DNA from: Winogradskyella haliclonae
GTDB lineage: Bacteria; Bacteroidota; Bacteroidia; Flavobacteriales; Flavobacteriaceae
Length of the DNA: 64,000 nucleotides
Direction of reading: 5' to 3'
Assembly: GCF_014635865.1 (NCBI RefSeq)
Contig: NZ_BMDQ01000001.1
Span: 558,001-622,000, forward strand
In this document: positions 8,770-18,605 of the stretch, one piece after another
Position numbering within the stretch: the first letter of the stretch is position 1
Layout of the letters: every line of letters starts with the position of its first letter
The notes under the pieces: model-generated
What the model saw: the letters and a program-made list of their open reading frames with translations, nothing else
Databases searched by the model: none
What the model was told of the DNA's origin: nothing
Program-made: the position numbers and the translations under genes

Positions 8770-9759
8770 ATGAAGATTGCTATTGTTGGTGCTACTGGCC
8801 TTGTCGGTAGTGTTATGCTTAAAGTTTTAGAGGAAAGAAATTTCCCTATGGATGAATTATTATTGGTGGCTTCACCAAGATCTGTTGGTAAAGAAATTCC
8901 ATTTAAAAATAAACCAATTAAAGTCATTGGTATTCCTGAAGCAATTGAACAAAAACCGAATATTGCCTTATTTTCTGCTGGAGGAAGTACTTCTATAGAA
9001 TGGGCTCCAAAATTTGCAGAGGTTGGCACGACAGTAATTGATAATTCATCCGCTTGGCGTATGGATTTAGACAAGAAGCTCGTGGTGCCAGAAATTAATG
9101 CAAACCAACTTTCTAAAGAAGATAAAATTATAGCTAATCCAAACTGCTCAACCATACAAATGGTAATGGCTTTAGCGCCTCTTCACAAAAAATACAAGAT
9201 GAAACGTGTAGTTGTCTCTACATATCAATCTGTTTCGGGTACAGGAGTAAAAGCTGTAGAACAACTAGAAAACGAAATCGCCGGTAAAAAAGGTGAAATG
9301 GCTTATCCATACCCAATCGCCAAAAATGCAATTCCGCATTGCGATGTTTTTGAAGAAACAGGCTATACTAAAGAAGAGATGAAGCTGGTAAGAGAAACTC
9401 AAAAAATACTTGACGATAAAACTATTGCCGTAACTGCAACTGCTGTACGTATACCAACAGCTGGTGGTCATAGCGAATCCGTAAATATCGAATTTGAAAA
9501 TGATTTTGATGTTACTGATGTCCGTAAACTATTAAGCGAAACCGATGGTGTTATTGTGCAAGATAATATCGATGTAAATACGTATCCAATGCCAATGTAT
9601 GCCAACGGAAAAGATGATGTATTTGTAGGTCGTATACGTCGAGATATGTCACAGCCCAACTCCTTAAACATGTGGATTGTAAGTGATAATCTCAGAAAAG
9701 GAGCAGCAACAAATACGGTACAAATAGCTGAATATCTTCTGGCTAATAATCTGGTTTAA
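8770..9759 (+). CDS. asd: Aspartate-semialdehyde dehydrogenase
   Basis: NADPH-dependent reduction of beta-aspartyl phosphate to aspartate semialdehyde, the branch point to lysine, diaminopimelate, methionine and threonine. The Rossmann motif VGATGLVGSVML is at 6-17, the catalytic Cys126 is in NPNCSTIQ, and the acid-base His234 is in GGHSES. At 329 residues it is full length. It is monocistronic between two terminators. Confidence 0.95.
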   Translation: MKIAIVGATGLVGSVMLKVLEERNFPMDELLLVASPRSVGKEIPFKNKPIKVIGIPEAIEQKPNIALFSAGGSTSIEWAPKFAEVGTTVIDNSSAWRMDLDKKLVVPEINANQLSKEDKIIANPNCSTIQMVMALAPLHKKYKMKRVVVSTYQSVSGTGVKAVEQLENEIAGKKGEMAYPYPIAKNAIPHCDVFEETGYTKEEMKLVRETQKILDDKTIAVTATAVRIPTAGGHSESVNIEFENDFDVTDVRKLLSETDGVIVQDNIDVNTYPMPMYANGKDDVFVGRIRRDMSQPNSLNMWIVSDNLRKGAATNTVQIAEYLLANNLV

Positions 9760-9784
9760 TCCTAAGCTTCCATAAAAAAATCTT

Positions 9785-9821
9785 AAAAAAGCATCTTTGG
9801 ACATCCCATAGGTGCTTTTTT
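9785..9821. terminator. Terminator between asd and the prolyl oligopeptidase gene
   Basis: AAAAAAGCATCT and AGGTGCTTTTTT form a 12-bp stem with one wobble pair and a loop of about 13 nt; A-run and T-run flanks make it bidirectional. It covers the upstream in-frame ATG at 9820, which supports the later start at 9856 for the next gene. Confidence 0.75.
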
Positions 9822-9855
9822 GATTAATTTTAGAAAAATAAACCACCTTAAAACA

Positions 9856-12021
9856 ATGAAAAACATATCTTATGTGCTTGTAGCACTCGTATTTTTTATG
9901 TCTTGTAAAAACGAAACTAAACCAAAAAAAATCATTAAAGTAGATTATCCTGAAACGGCAAAAGTAGAACATACTGACACCTATTTTGGTGAAGACGTAA
10001 GTGACCCTTATCGTTGGTTAGAAGATGATAGAAGTCCAGAAACTGAAGCATGGGTAAAAACTCAAAATGCAACAACCGGAGGTTTTTTAGACAGCATTCC
10101 ATACCGTGAAGAGCTTAAGGAGCGTTTGTCTAAATTATGGAACTACGAAAAAGTAGGTGCGCCTTTCATAGAAGGTGATTACACATACTTCTATAAAAAT
10201 GACGGTCTTCAAAATCAGTATGTCATATATCGCTACAAAAACGAAGCTGACCCAAGTACTGCAGAGGTGTTTTTAGACCCAAACACATTTAAAGAAGATG
10301 GTACCATTTCTTTAGGCGGCACAAGTTTTTCTAAAAATGGTAAAATATTGGCTTATTCGATTTCTGAAGGCGGAAGCGATTGGCGTAAGATTTTAATCAT
10401 GGATGTGGAGTCTAAAAAAATAGTTGAAGACACTTTAATTGATATCAAATTTAGCGGTATGTCTTGGTACAAAAACGAAGGCTTCTATTATTCAAGTTAC
10501 GACAAGCCAAAAGGAAGTGAGTTGTCTGCAAAAACAGACCAACATAAAGTTTACTACCACAAGCTAGGTACAAAACAGTCTGAAGATCAATTAATTTATG
10601 GTGGTACAGCGGAACAAAAGCATCGCTACATATATGGTGGTGTAACCGAAGATGACCGTTATTTAATTGTAACACCTCGTGTTTCAACATCTGGAAATAA
10701 GCTAATGATTAAAGATTTGACTCAGCCAAATTCAGAATTTATTACCATTCTAGACCATACAGACACGGATTCTAATATTATTGAAAATGTAGGGTCTAAA
10801 TTATACATCATGACCAATATGGATGCGCCAAATCAACGTATAGTTACAGTAGACGCTAGTAATCCTGCACCAGAAAACTGGGTAGACTTTATTCCTGAAA
10901 CAGAAAACGTGTTAAGTCCATCAACTGGCGGTGGTTATTTCTTTGCCGAATATATGGTAGATGCCGTATCTAAGGTTTTACAATATGACTACGACGGAAA
11001 ATTGGTGAGAGAAGTAAAATTACCTGGTGTTGGTTCTGTCGGTGGTTTTGGAGCTAAAAAAGAAGATACTGAATCCTATTACTCTTTTACTAATTATGTC
11101 ACTCCAGGAAGCATCTATAAATACAATATTAAGGATGGTACATCAGAGTTGTACCGCAAACCAGATATCGATTTTAATCCTGAAGATTACGAAAGTAAAC
11201 AAGTGTTTTATACCTCAAAAGATGGTACAAAAGTGCCTATGATTATTACACATAAAAAAGGGCTTGAGCTTAATGGTAAAAACCCAACGATATTGTATGG
11301 TTATGGCGGTTTCAATATTAGTTTAACGCCTAGCTTTAGTATTACAAATGCTGTTTGGATGGAGCAGGGTGGTGTTTATGCTGTGCCAAATCTTCGTGGT
11401 GGTGGCGAATACGGAAAAGCTTGGCATGATGCAGGAACACAACTAAAAAAGCAAAACGTATTTGACGATTTTATTGCTGCCGGAGAATATCTAATTGAAA
11501 ACAACTACACCTCATCAGATTATTTAGCAATTAGTGGTGGATCTAATGGAGGTTTATTAGTTGGTGCGACCATGACACAACGCCCAGATTTAATGAAAGT
11601 GGCTTTACCTGCTGTTGGCGTTTTAGATATGCTGCGTTACCATACATTTACAGCTGGAGCGGGTTGGGCATATGATTATGGAACAGCTGAAGACAGTAAA
11701 GAAATGTTCGATTATTTAAAGGGTTACTCACCTGTACACAACGTAAAAGAAGGTGTTGAATATCCTGCGACCATGGTCACAACAGGGGATCATGACGATC
11801 GCGTTGTCCCTGCGCATAGCTTTAAGTTTGCTGCCGAATTGCAAGCCAAACAAACCGGTAATAATCCTACTTTAATACGTATAGAAACAGATGCTGGTCA
11901 TGGTGCAGGAACACCTGTGAGTAAAATACTCGAAAGAACCGCAGACGTATATGGTTTTACACTCTTTAATATGGGCTTTGAAGACCTACCAAGTAAGTCA
12001 AAAGAAAAGCTAAAAGACTAA
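9856..12021 (+). CDS. Prolyl oligopeptidase family serine peptidase, lipoprotein
   Basis: S9A-type peptidase that would cleave after proline in short peptides. With the ATG at 9856 the N-terminus is [19 protein letters not shown], a lipoprotein signal with lipobox Cys, so the enzyme is membrane-anchored in the periplasm or outer membrane. The beta-propeller domain fills about 60-430 and the alpha/beta-hydrolase domain follows. The catalytic triad is Ser563 in GGSNGG, Asp648 in DHDDRV and His682 in GHGAG. Length of 721 residues is typical. Confidence 0.93.
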   Translation: MKNISYVLVALVFFMSCKNETKPKKIIKVDYPETAKVEHTDTYFGEDVSDPYRWLEDDRSPETEAWVKTQNATTGGFLDSIPYREELKERLSKLWNYEKVGAPFIEGDYTYFYKNDGLQNQYVIYRYKNEADPSTAEVFLDPNTFKEDGTISLGGTSFSKNGKILAYSISEGGSDWRKILIMDVESKKIVEDTLIDIKFSGMSWYKNEGFYYSSYDKPKGSELSAKTDQHKVYYHKLGTKQSEDQLIYGGTAEQKHRYIYGGVTEDDRYLIVTPRVSTSGNKLMIKDLTQPNSEFITILDHTDTDSNIIENVGSKLYIMTNMDAPNQRIVTVDASNPAPENWVDFIPETENVLSPSTGGGYFFAEYMVDAVSKVLQYDYDGKLVREVKLPGVGSVGGFGAKKEDTESYYSFTNYVTPGSIYKYNIKDGTSELYRKPDIDFNPEDYESKQVFYTSKDGTKVPMIITHKKGLELNGKNPTILYGYGGFNISLTPSFSITNAVWMEQGGVYAVPNLRGGGEYGKAWHDAGTQLKKQNVFDDFIAAGEYLIENNYTSSDYLAISGGSNGGLLVGATMTQRPDLMKVALPAVGVLDMLRYHTFTAGAGWAYDYGTAEDSKEMFDYLKGYSPVHNVKEGVEYPATMVTTGDHDDRVVPAHSFKFAAELQAKQTGNNPTLIRIETDAGHGAGTPVSKILERTADVYGFTLFNMGFEDLPSKSKEKLKD

Positions 12022-12044
12022 AACAAAAAATTAATAATACATTA

Positions 12045-12073
12045 AGCCTACTTAAAATTAAGTAGGCTTTTTT
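12045..12073 (+). terminator. Terminator after the prolyl oligopeptidase gene
   Basis: A 10-bp perfect stem AGCCTACTTA / TAAGTAGGCT with loop AAAT is followed by a T-run. Confidence 0.9.
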
Positions 12074-12077
12074 ATGG

Positions 12078-12085
12078 TATTTTTG
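12078..12085 (+). promoter_or_regulatory. Possible -7 element just upstream of the ABC ATPase
   Basis: TATTTTTG matches TAnnTTTG and ends 4 bp before the ATG at 12090. If it is used, the mRNA would be nearly leaderless. It directly follows a terminator, so the gene needs its own promoter. Confidence 0.35.
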
Positions 12086-12089
12086 CAGC

Positions 12090-13001
12090 ATGCTTCAAGT
12101 AAAAAACATCCATTTTGGTTATGATAAAATTCTCGTTTTAGAAGACCTATCTTTCTCTCTAAATCCTGGAAGAAATCTAGCCATTATTGGTGAAAGTGGT
12201 TCGGGAAAAAGCACACTTTTAAAATTACTTTATGGTGAGTATGATTTACCTCAAGGCGAAATCTTCTGGAAAGAACAACAAATTCTAGGACCAAAATATA
12301 ATCTGGTTATTGGTTATGATTTTATGAAATATGTAACCCAGGAATTTGATTTGATGCCTTTTATAACAGTCGAAGAAAATATTGGTAAATATCTGTCCCG
12401 TTTCTATCCTGAAGAAAAACAACAACGCACCCACGAGCTCATTAAGGTTGTTGAACTTGAAGCTTTTGCAAAAACAAAAGTCAAAAACCTCAGTGGTGGT
12501 CAAAAACAACGTGTGGCTTTAGCTCGCGCACTGGCTAAACAACCTGAAATTTTATTGCTCGACGAGCCTTTTAGTCATATTGATAATTTTAAAAAACAGT
12601 CGCTTCGTAGAAGCGTCTTCAAATACCTAAAAGAAAAAAATATTGCTTGCATTGTTGCCACTCATGACAAAAATGATGTTTTAGGTTTTGCAGACAAAAT
12701 GCTGGTTTTACATCATAAAACAATCATTGCTCAAGACACACCCCAAAACTTATACAACAACCCGAAACTACCTTTAATTGCGTCGTTCTTTGATGAATTT
12801 AATAGTATTGATGGTGAGATTTACTACGCACATCAATTGAAAATAGTTGAAGAATCTGATTTAAAAGGCGTGGTAAAAAGCTCCTATTTTAATGGCGAAT
12901 CTTGGTTGCTAGAAGTTGAACATGACTCAAAATCTGTTTTTGTTGAGCATCACTCAGAAATAGTTCCTAAAAGTTGTGTGTATTTTTCATTCAACAATTG
13001 A
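12090..13001 (+). CDS. ABC transporter ATP-binding protein, orphan
   Basis: ATPase subunit of an importer-like ABC system. Walker A GESGSGKST is at about 34-42, signature LSGGQKQRVALARAL at about 134-148 and Walker B EILLLDEPF directly after, with the D-loop SHIDN and the switch His in ATHDKND. Residues 230-303 form a small beta-rich tail that may be a TOBE-like regulatory domain. No permease or binding protein is adjacent, so substrate is unknown. The gene abuts the convergent exporter gene with no gap. Confidence 0.85.
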   Translation: MLQVKNIHFGYDKILVLEDLSFSLNPGRNLAIIGESGSGKSTLLKLLYGEYDLPQGEIFWKEQQILGPKYNLVIGYDFMKYVTQEFDLMPFITVEENIGKYLSRFYPEEKQQRTHELIKVVELEAFAKTKVKNLSGGQKQRVALARALAKQPEILLLDEPFSHIDNFKKQSLRRSVFKYLKEKNIACIVATHDKNDVLGFADKMLVLHHKTIIAQDTPQNLYNNPKLPLIASFFDEFNSIDGEIYYAHQLKIVEESDLKGVVKSSYFNGESWLLEVEHDSKSVFVEHHSEIVPKSCVYFSFNN

Positions 13002-15251
13002 TTACCTATCAAACTTCTTTAACAACGCTGGCAAATAAAAGATGTCTGTAATTAGAGCAATCGCAACGGTTACAGCGCAAAGCAATCCAAAATCTCTAAC
13101 AGAAGGCACGGCGCTTGAGGCTATGATTAAGAAACCACTAACTAAGGCTATTGTTGTCGAGAATAACGCACTTCCCGTATAATGCATGGCGCGATCCATA
13201 CGCTCTTCAGACGTGCCTTGAACACGTTTACTTTTTCGGTATTTATGGACTAAATGAATGGTGTCATCCATAGCAATACCGAGCATTATTGGCGTAATCA
13301 TTGCCGTAGATACATCTAAAGGTATATCTAATAAACTCATGAAAATAGCCAAAATAGCTAATGGCAAAATGTTTGGAATAAGCACCAAAATTGTGGTTTT
13401 GATTCGTTTTATAAAAAACCATAAACACAGAAATGCAACAAAAAATGCTGCAAAAAATGATTTGAATTGTGTTTGTAAAATAAAGTCATTAAGTTGTGAG
13501 AACACCACAGAAAAGCCATTGATTTTTAAGCTGTACTTATCTGTATCAAAATTATTTTCAAAAGCCGATTTTATATCTCCTAATACCGTTTCTAACTCTG
13601 AAGTTTTTATTTCTTTGACGCCCAAAGTGATTCCTGCAGTTTTAAAGTCTTCAGAAAAGAGTTTAAAAAACTCACTGCTATTCTCTCCTATTTCGGATAA
13701 AGTAGCATCTATTTTTTCTTTCGAAATATTAGATTGGAATAAAACTGGTGAACGTTTTTCTAAAAAACGTTTGATATTAACTACAGACACCGGTGCAGAA
13801 AGCAAGGTGTTTTTATTCAATACATTTTGTAGTTTTTCTAATTGTATGATAGCATCTCGCTCTAACATCGTTCCTTTCTTGGAAGTAATATTAAGCTGCA
13901 ATCGAGAACTGCTGTTTAGCTTACTCTCAACATAACGCAAATCTTCTTTGGCTTTTCCTTCAGCCAGCAAGTCAAGTGAATTTGTATCAATTTGCACTTT
14001 AAAAATCGAATACAAGCCAAAAATCAGTATCAACGAAGACACCACAATAATACTATTCTTATAACGAGAAGTAAGCGCATTAAGCCAATTAATTGTTTTG
14101 GTTTGACTGTACCGTTTTAAACTCAAAATAGGTTTAGCTGTCTTAAAGTTTAAATCCATAAAACTAAAGCCTATAATGGTAATAACATACACTAACACAA
14201 AGGCCATAACCAAACCAATACAAGTAAAAACACCCATGTTTTTAAATGCAGGCAACGGCGATAAGTACAAGGCAAAATAACCAACAAACGTAGTTAAGGT
14301 CGTATAAAAACAAGGTGTGATACTTTTACGTACTGCAAGTGTCAGTAAGTCTAATTTTGACAGATTTTCGTTGTCTATACCTTCTTTATGATAGATATTA
14401 ATGATGTGAACCGCATCACTAACCGAATAGACCATTAAGATGGTTGGAATTAGCATCGAAATCATATTTAATGCAAAACCAAACGAGGTTATAATTCCGA
14501 ATAAAATTGAAATTGGTACAGCGACACACAACAGAGAAACGATTAAATACCGCTTACTCGGTAAGAGAAATAACAACATTATGGTAATAACCAAAACGGT
14601 TAAAATACCAAAGACGAGACTCTCCTTATAAATACCTTTGCTATAGGCTTCGTTAAGCACAGGTGCTCCTGTTAGGTAGTAGTCGTCATAATAATTTTCA
14701 ATCACAGCTCTAATATCTCCAGCAATGACTTCACGTTTTTCTTCTATGGTTGGTGTTGGATTTAATTGAATGTAGAAAAACAAGTTCTTATAATCATCAG
14801 TAACTAACTGTTGTGTAATATTTGGTATTTTTTTGAATAAATTCTTTAGACCTTTTTCACTGCGTTTGGACGTATACAAATCATCAAAAAGTAAATTGTT
14901 GTTTGCATAAATAGGATACTTTGCCTCAGCCAAACTAAATGATGTTTTTACATACCAAAGAGAATCTAGTGCGGTATGTAATTTTTTAAGTTGATCAATA
15001 TTTGATGCTTCAAGAGCATTCTCAACAGGAATCATCCCAACAAAAATCTCATCAGAACCAAAGCGCTCTTGGTAATCGATATAGGCTCTATAGCTTGGGT
15101 CATCTTCCAAAAACCAAATACTCAACGAGTTATCAACGCTTAATTTATTAAGTGTTTGATATCCAGAAAACCCCATAGTTATTACCAAAACAGCTATAAT
15201 TGCTATTCTGAATTTGATAATCGATGCTATGATTTTTTTTAATTTCTCCAT
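13002..15251 (-). CDS. MMPL/RND-superfamily lipid exporter, last gene of the PKS operon
   Basis: A 749-residue polytopic membrane protein with the RND layout: one N-terminal helix (about 12-28), a large periplasmic loop, a block of five helices (about 215-370), one more helix and loop, and a second five-helix block (about 595-745). GIAMDDTIHLVHKYR and VSDAVHIINIYHKE are the paired conserved helix-4 motifs. Such proteins export lipids or pigments in mycobacteria and in aryl polyene clusters. It starts 2 bp after the phosphopantetheinyl transferase stop, so it probably exports the product of this operon. The substrate is inferred. Confidence 0.85.
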   Translation of the reverse strand: MEKLKKIIASIIKFRIAIIAVLVITMGFSGYQTLNKLSVDNSLSIWFLEDDPSYRAYIDYQERFGSDEIFVGMIPVENALEASNIDQLKKLHTALDSLWYVKTSFSLAEAKYPIYANNNLLFDDLYTSKRSEKGLKNLFKKIPNITQQLVTDDYKNLFFYIQLNPTPTIEEKREVIAGDIRAVIENYYDDYYLTGAPVLNEAYSKGIYKESLVFGILTVLVITIMLLFLLPSKRYLIVSLLCVAVPISILFGIITSFGFALNMISMLIPTILMVYSVSDAVHIINIYHKEGIDNENLSKLDLLTLAVRKSITPCFYTTLTTFVGYFALYLSPLPAFKNMGVFTCIGLVMAFVLVYVITIIGFSFMDLNFKTAKPILSLKRYSQTKTINWLNALTSRYKNSIIVVSSLILIFGLYSIFKVQIDTNSLDLLAEGKAKEDLRYVESKLNSSSRLQLNITSKKGTMLERDAIIQLEKLQNVLNKNTLLSAPVSVVNIKRFLEKRSPVLFQSNISKEKIDATLSEIGENSSEFFKLFSEDFKTAGITLGVKEIKTSELETVLGDIKSAFENNFDTDKYSLKINGFSVVFSQLNDFILQTQFKSFFAAFFVAFLCLWFFIKRIKTTILVLIPNILPLAILAIFMSLLDIPLDVSTAMITPIMLGIAMDDTIHLVHKYRKSKRVQGTSEERMDRAMHYTGSALFSTTIALVSGFLIIASSAVPSVRDFGLLCAVTVAIALITDIFYLPALLKKFDR

Positions 15252-15253
15252 TT

Positions 15254-15817
15254 TTAAGCTATTGCAAAAGCACCAAAATTGCCATGATGCGTTAGGCTTA
15301 CATGTATTGTACCACCATTAAACACCAGAGTAGGAACCCCATAATCATCCTTTTTAAAATCTAACTCATCTTCTAAAATATTGTATTGTTTTGAAGCTGA
15401 TGACATCAGTTTTTGCCTTAAAAATTCACTTTGATTGTTTATCTGTGGAGCGTTGAATTGAATGACTTCAGAATTCAGTTTTGACGGTTTTAAAGAGGCT
15501 TCGGAGATGATGTAATCTGATGTAATTTTAGTTTCTGTATAAGAGCTAAAGTTTTTAAACTTTACAATGCCTGTATCATTTTCAATAAAACATTCAAACT
15601 GTTTTGGTGCATAAAATCGGCTTGGATTTTGCTGTACATATAACTTGTATGCAGCTTCTTTCATACTCCATAAACGCCAAATCGTTTCAGTTTTATCCTT
15701 AGAGTTATGAATCAAATAATGTTCATTAATCGTAAATATTTTATCTAAAAATTGTGGCCGTTGCCAGTTAGAGTCTTTTTTTGCTTGAGCGATATCTATA
15801 ATATCATTTCCAACCAT
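15254..15817 (-). CDS. 4'-phosphopantetheinyl transferase superfamily protein
   Basis: Transfers phosphopantetheine from CoA to a carrier-protein serine. The N-terminal VGNDIIDI motif (2-9) and the WSMKEAAYK motif (about 50-58) carry the magnesium-binding Asp and Glu of the family. At 187 residues it is close to a single-domain or slightly extended enzyme. It overlaps the preceding acyl carrier protein gene by one base, so that ACP is its likely substrate. Confidence 0.85.
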   Translation of the reverse strand: MVGNDIIDIAQAKKDSNWQRPQFLDKIFTINEHYLIHNSKDKTETIWRLWSMKEAAYKLYVQQNPSRFYAPKQFECFIENDTGIVKFKNFSSYTETKITSDYIISEASLKPSKLNSEVIQFNAPQINNQSEFLRQKLMSSASKQYNILEDELDFKKDDYGVPTLVFNGGTIHVSLTHHGNFGAFAIA

Positions 15818-16068
15818 TAGCCAGCTAGCTTAGTGTTTACAATAGCCATGGCTGATTTTACATCAAGCATTTTTTCCATGTCTTCGTTTTCTAATCGAAT
15901 ATCAAATTCATCTTCAATATCTAGAATAATGTCTACTAAATTGGCTGAATTAATTTTCAAATCTTTTATAAAATCTGTGTCCTCAGAAAGGTTTTTAAAT
16001 GCTTCTTCATCCTGTATGTAAGGTGATACAATCGCTTTTAATTTGGTAATTAACTCTTGGTTAGTCAT
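15817..16068 (-). CDS. Acyl carrier protein of the PKS operon
   Basis: An 83-residue carrier protein. The attachment serine is Ser41 in LKINSANLVDIILDIEDEF. Standard fatty-acid ACPs have Asp-Ser-Leu here; this one has Asn-Ser-Ala, marking it as a specialised carrier distinct from housekeeping AcpP. It lies between the ketosynthase and the phosphopantetheinyl transferase and should hold the growing acyl chain for the operon's KS, dehydratase and reductase. Confidence 0.88.
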   Translation of the reverse strand: MTNQELITKLKAIVSPYIQDEEAFKNLSEDTDFIKDLKINSANLVDIILDIEDEFDIRLENEDMEKMLDVKSAMAIVNTKLAG

Positions 16069-16091
16069 CGTATAGTTTTAATAATGTAAAG

Positions 16092-17366
16092 TTACGCCAT
16101 ATATCGCTTAAATAAAACACAGGCATTAACATCACCAAAGCCAAAACTAGCTTTTGCCAGGATGTTAAAGCTTAAATCCATTTTTTCTGTCGGAATGTGT
16201 TCTGAAGCAACAAGCTTCTTTATTTCTGGGTGTAAATCTTCGCAATTACTATTTGGAGCAATAAACTGCTCATTAAGTTGTATAACACTAGCGACACTCT
16301 CAATAGCGCCAGCTGCTGCTAAACAATGTCCAACCATAGATTTTGTTGAGTTTATATATGGGAAAGCCTTTCCGTTTCTATTTAGTGCTTTGGTCCAATT
16401 TTCGATTTCTAAAGTATCTTTTGAAGTTGCTGTGAGATGCCCGTTAATGATTTCTATGTCATTTGAAGAAATCCCCGAATTTTCAATTGCCTTTTTGATA
16501 CAACGTTGTACAGCTTCAGCATTAGGCGCCGTTAATGTTCCGCCTTGCCGTTGGCCTCCAGAATTGACTTCACCTCCCAAAACCTCAGCATAGATTTTTG
16601 CACCTCGTTCTAATGCGCTTTCTAAAGATTCTAAAACTAAGGCACCTGCGCCACTTCCTGGTACAAAGCCTGAAGCTGATGCACTCATTGGTCGTGACCC
16701 TTTTTCTGGATTATCATTGTACTTATAAGTCATCACACGCATAGCATCAAAACCACCCCAAACATAAGGTCCGTGGTCACTACAACTGCCAACCAACATG
16801 CGCTTTGCTTTTCCATTTTGAATACGTTCAAAGCCCATTAAAAGGGCTTCTGTTCCTGTTGTGCAAGCCGAAGAATTTGTTGTGACTTGATTTCCTAAAC
16901 CTAACATCCCACTTAAATATGCACTTACACCACTTGCCATGGTTTGCAAAACAACAGTGCTTCCTAGTCGTCTTACATTGCCTTCATCTAGTTTATAAAT
17001 CGCTTCTCGAAACTTCTCAACACCAGACGTTCCTGTTCCGAAAATAAGTCCTGTATCATAGTCTAATTTGCTATCCGGATTCGTATCAAAACCTGCGTCT
17101 TTCCATGCGTCAATTCCAGAAATACAGCCGTATAAAATACCAGAACTATTAAAGCCTCTTAGTTGTAAATCTGTGAAGTACTCTTTCTTTTTTTCTTCTG
17201 AAATGTTTGGAATTCCACCAATTTGACAAGAAAATTTTAAGTCCTTTAATTCTTGATGAAACGTAATTCCGGACTTGCCTTGTTTTAAGGCTTCTGTAAA
17301 GTCTGAAACACCAACACCATTTGGTGCAACTACGCCTAATCCTGTTATGACCACTCTATTTTTCAT
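16092..17366 (-). CDS. Beta-ketoacyl synthase (KAS I/II type)
   Basis: Condenses malonyl-ACP with an acyl primer. At 424 residues it has the full thiolase fold. The catalytic triad is present: Cys168 in NSSACTTGTEA, His310 in INGHLTATSKD and His347 in KSMVGHCLAAAG. The motif around His310 deviates from the usual H-G-T-x-T. Only one KS is present and no chain-length-factor partner, unlike aryl polyene clusters. It overlaps the dehydratase gene by 4 bp (ATGA). Likely extends or builds the acyl starter for the type III PKS; this is inferred. Confidence 0.9.
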   Translation of the reverse strand: MKNRVVITGLGVVAPNGVGVSDFTEALKQGKSGITFHQELKDLKFSCQIGGIPNISEEKKKEYFTDLQLRGFNSSGILYGCISGIDAWKDAGFDTNPDSKLDYDTGLIFGTGTSGVEKFREAIYKLDEGNVRRLGSTVVLQTMASGVSAYLSGMLGLGNQVTTNSSACTTGTEALLMGFERIQNGKAKRMLVGSCSDHGPYVWGGFDAMRVMTYKYNDNPEKGSRPMSASASGFVPGSGAGALVLESLESALERGAKIYAEVLGGEVNSGGQRQGGTLTAPNAEAVQRCIKKAIENSGISSNDIEIINGHLTATSKDTLEIENWTKALNRNGKAFPYINSTKSMVGHCLAAAGAIESVASVIQLNEQFIAPNSNCEDLHPEIKKLVASEHIPTEKMDLSFNILAKASFGFGDVNACVLFKRYMA

Positions 17367-17800
17367 GCTTTCATCATTCCTGAAATTATTCCTCTTGCCA
17401 CCAATTCGCCCTTTTCATTTAGCAGTTGCACTTTACATTTCAGTTTGTTGAATCTAAATACTTCTTTTTCTGAAATCACCGTCACTTTTTCTTCTGGAAA
17501 AACAGGTAAATAAAAATCCATTTGGTGTGCCGTTAATGCAATTTGTGGTTGATGCTCGGAATTTAACTCGTCTTTTAATAAATAAATACCCAAACACACC
17601 AGCCCGATTTGTGCCATACATTCTGTGAGGATTACGCCAGGTGTTATTGGATTGTCTTTAAAATGACCTTTGTAAAAGGTCTCGTCTTTATTGAATGTAT
17701 AATGTCCTGTTATGCCTTCATCTGAAATGGCTTCAATACCATCCACAAACAAAAAAGGTTTTTGGTAAGGTAATAGTGCTATGATTTCTGATACAGTCAT
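17363..17800 (-). CDS. FabZ-like 3-hydroxyacyl-ACP dehydratase
   Basis: Hot-dog fold enzyme that dehydrates 3-hydroxyacyl-ACP. The catalytic pair is His46 in FYKGHFKDNP and Glu60 in TPGVILTECMAQ, 14 residues apart as in FabZ. At 145 residues it is of family length. It is embedded in the PKS operon, 1 bp after the SDR gene and overlapping the ketosynthase gene by 4 bp, so it should be a dedicated copy rather than the housekeeping enzyme. Confidence 0.88.
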   Translation of the reverse strand: MTVSEIIALLPYQKPFLFVDGIEAISDEGITGHYTFNKDETFYKGHFKDNPITPGVILTECMAQIGLVCLGIYLLKDELNSEHQPQIALTAHQMDFYLPVFPEEKVTVISEKEVFRFNKLKCKVQLLNEKGELVARGIISGMMKA

Positions 17801-17801
17801 T

Positions 17802-18605
17802 CTAACTTAAATGTTCTCCGCCATCAACAGGGATAATCGTACCTGTAATCCAAGCAGCTTCGTCTTTACTTAATAAATAAACAGCATTTGCGACATCTTC
17901 TGGTAATGTTAGTCGTTTATTGGGGTTTCGCCTTAAAGTGTGTTTTATAATTTTTTCACTTCCAGGAATCATACGTAACGATGAGGTGTCTGTAACGCCA
18001 GCTTGTATGCAATTGGCTTTTATACCATAAGGTGCAAACTCTAAAGCTATATTTCGAGTAATCGCTTCGAGTGTGACTTTAGCCGCCGAAACTGCGGCAT
18101 AACTATGCCATGCTTTACTATTTCCTTCACTTGTAAAACTTATGATTCTTGAATCTTCAGAAAACAAGTTAGACTCAAAAAGGGCTTTTGTCCAATCGTA
18201 TAGACTTATACCCATCGCATTAATGGTTAAAGCAAAATCGTCATGTTTTAAAACGGATGTTTCAGTTGAAATCATGGGTTTTAAATTACCCTTGGCAACA
18301 CTATGTACTAGAGTTCTTATTTTGTGTTTTGTTCCAAATTCAGTTTTTAGCGTATCAATAACAGCTTCAATCTTCTCAGGCTTAAAAGCATTTGTGTTAA
18401 AGGATTTAAATTGTATGCCTTCTTGTTTAATAGTTTCAAATTGAGCTTGAATTTCATCTTCCTGCATGCGAGAATTGCGATGAACAATACAAATATTCAT
18501 CCCATGTTTAGCTAGTTTTTTTGCTGTGGCTAAGCCTAAGCCAGAACTACCGCCAAGTATTAATGCCCAATAGTTTTTATTTTGAAATTCTTTCATGTTT
18601 ACCAT
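17802..18605 (-). CDS. SDR oxidoreductase, FabL-like enoyl-ACP reductase candidate
   Basis: Short-chain dehydrogenase with the cofactor motif GGSSGLGLA (18-26). The catalytic residues are Tyr169 and Lys176, a Y-x6-K spacing that marks enoyl-ACP reductases of the FabI/FabL type rather than ketoreductases (Y-x3-K). The flanking pattern SYAAVSAAKVTLEAITR resembles FabL. The start at 18605 overlaps the PKS gene by 7 bp; an ATG at 18596 (MKEFQ) is possible. With KS and dehydratase it would complete an elongation cycle if FabG supplies the ketoreduction. The reductase role is inferred from motif spacing. Confidence 0.8.
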   Translation of the reverse strand: MVNMKEFQNKNYWALILGGSSGLGLATAKKLAKHGMNICIVHRNSRMQEDEIQAQFETIKQEGIQFKSFNTNAFKPEKIEAVIDTLKTEFGTKHKIRTLVHSVAKGNLKPMISTETSVLKHDDFALTINAMGISLYDWTKALFESNLFSEDSRIISFTSEGNSKAWHSYAAVSAAKVTLEAITRNIALEFAPYGIKANCIQAGVTDTSSLRMIPGSEKIIKHTLRRNPNKRLTLPEDVANAVYLLSKDEAAWITGTIIPVDGGEHLS

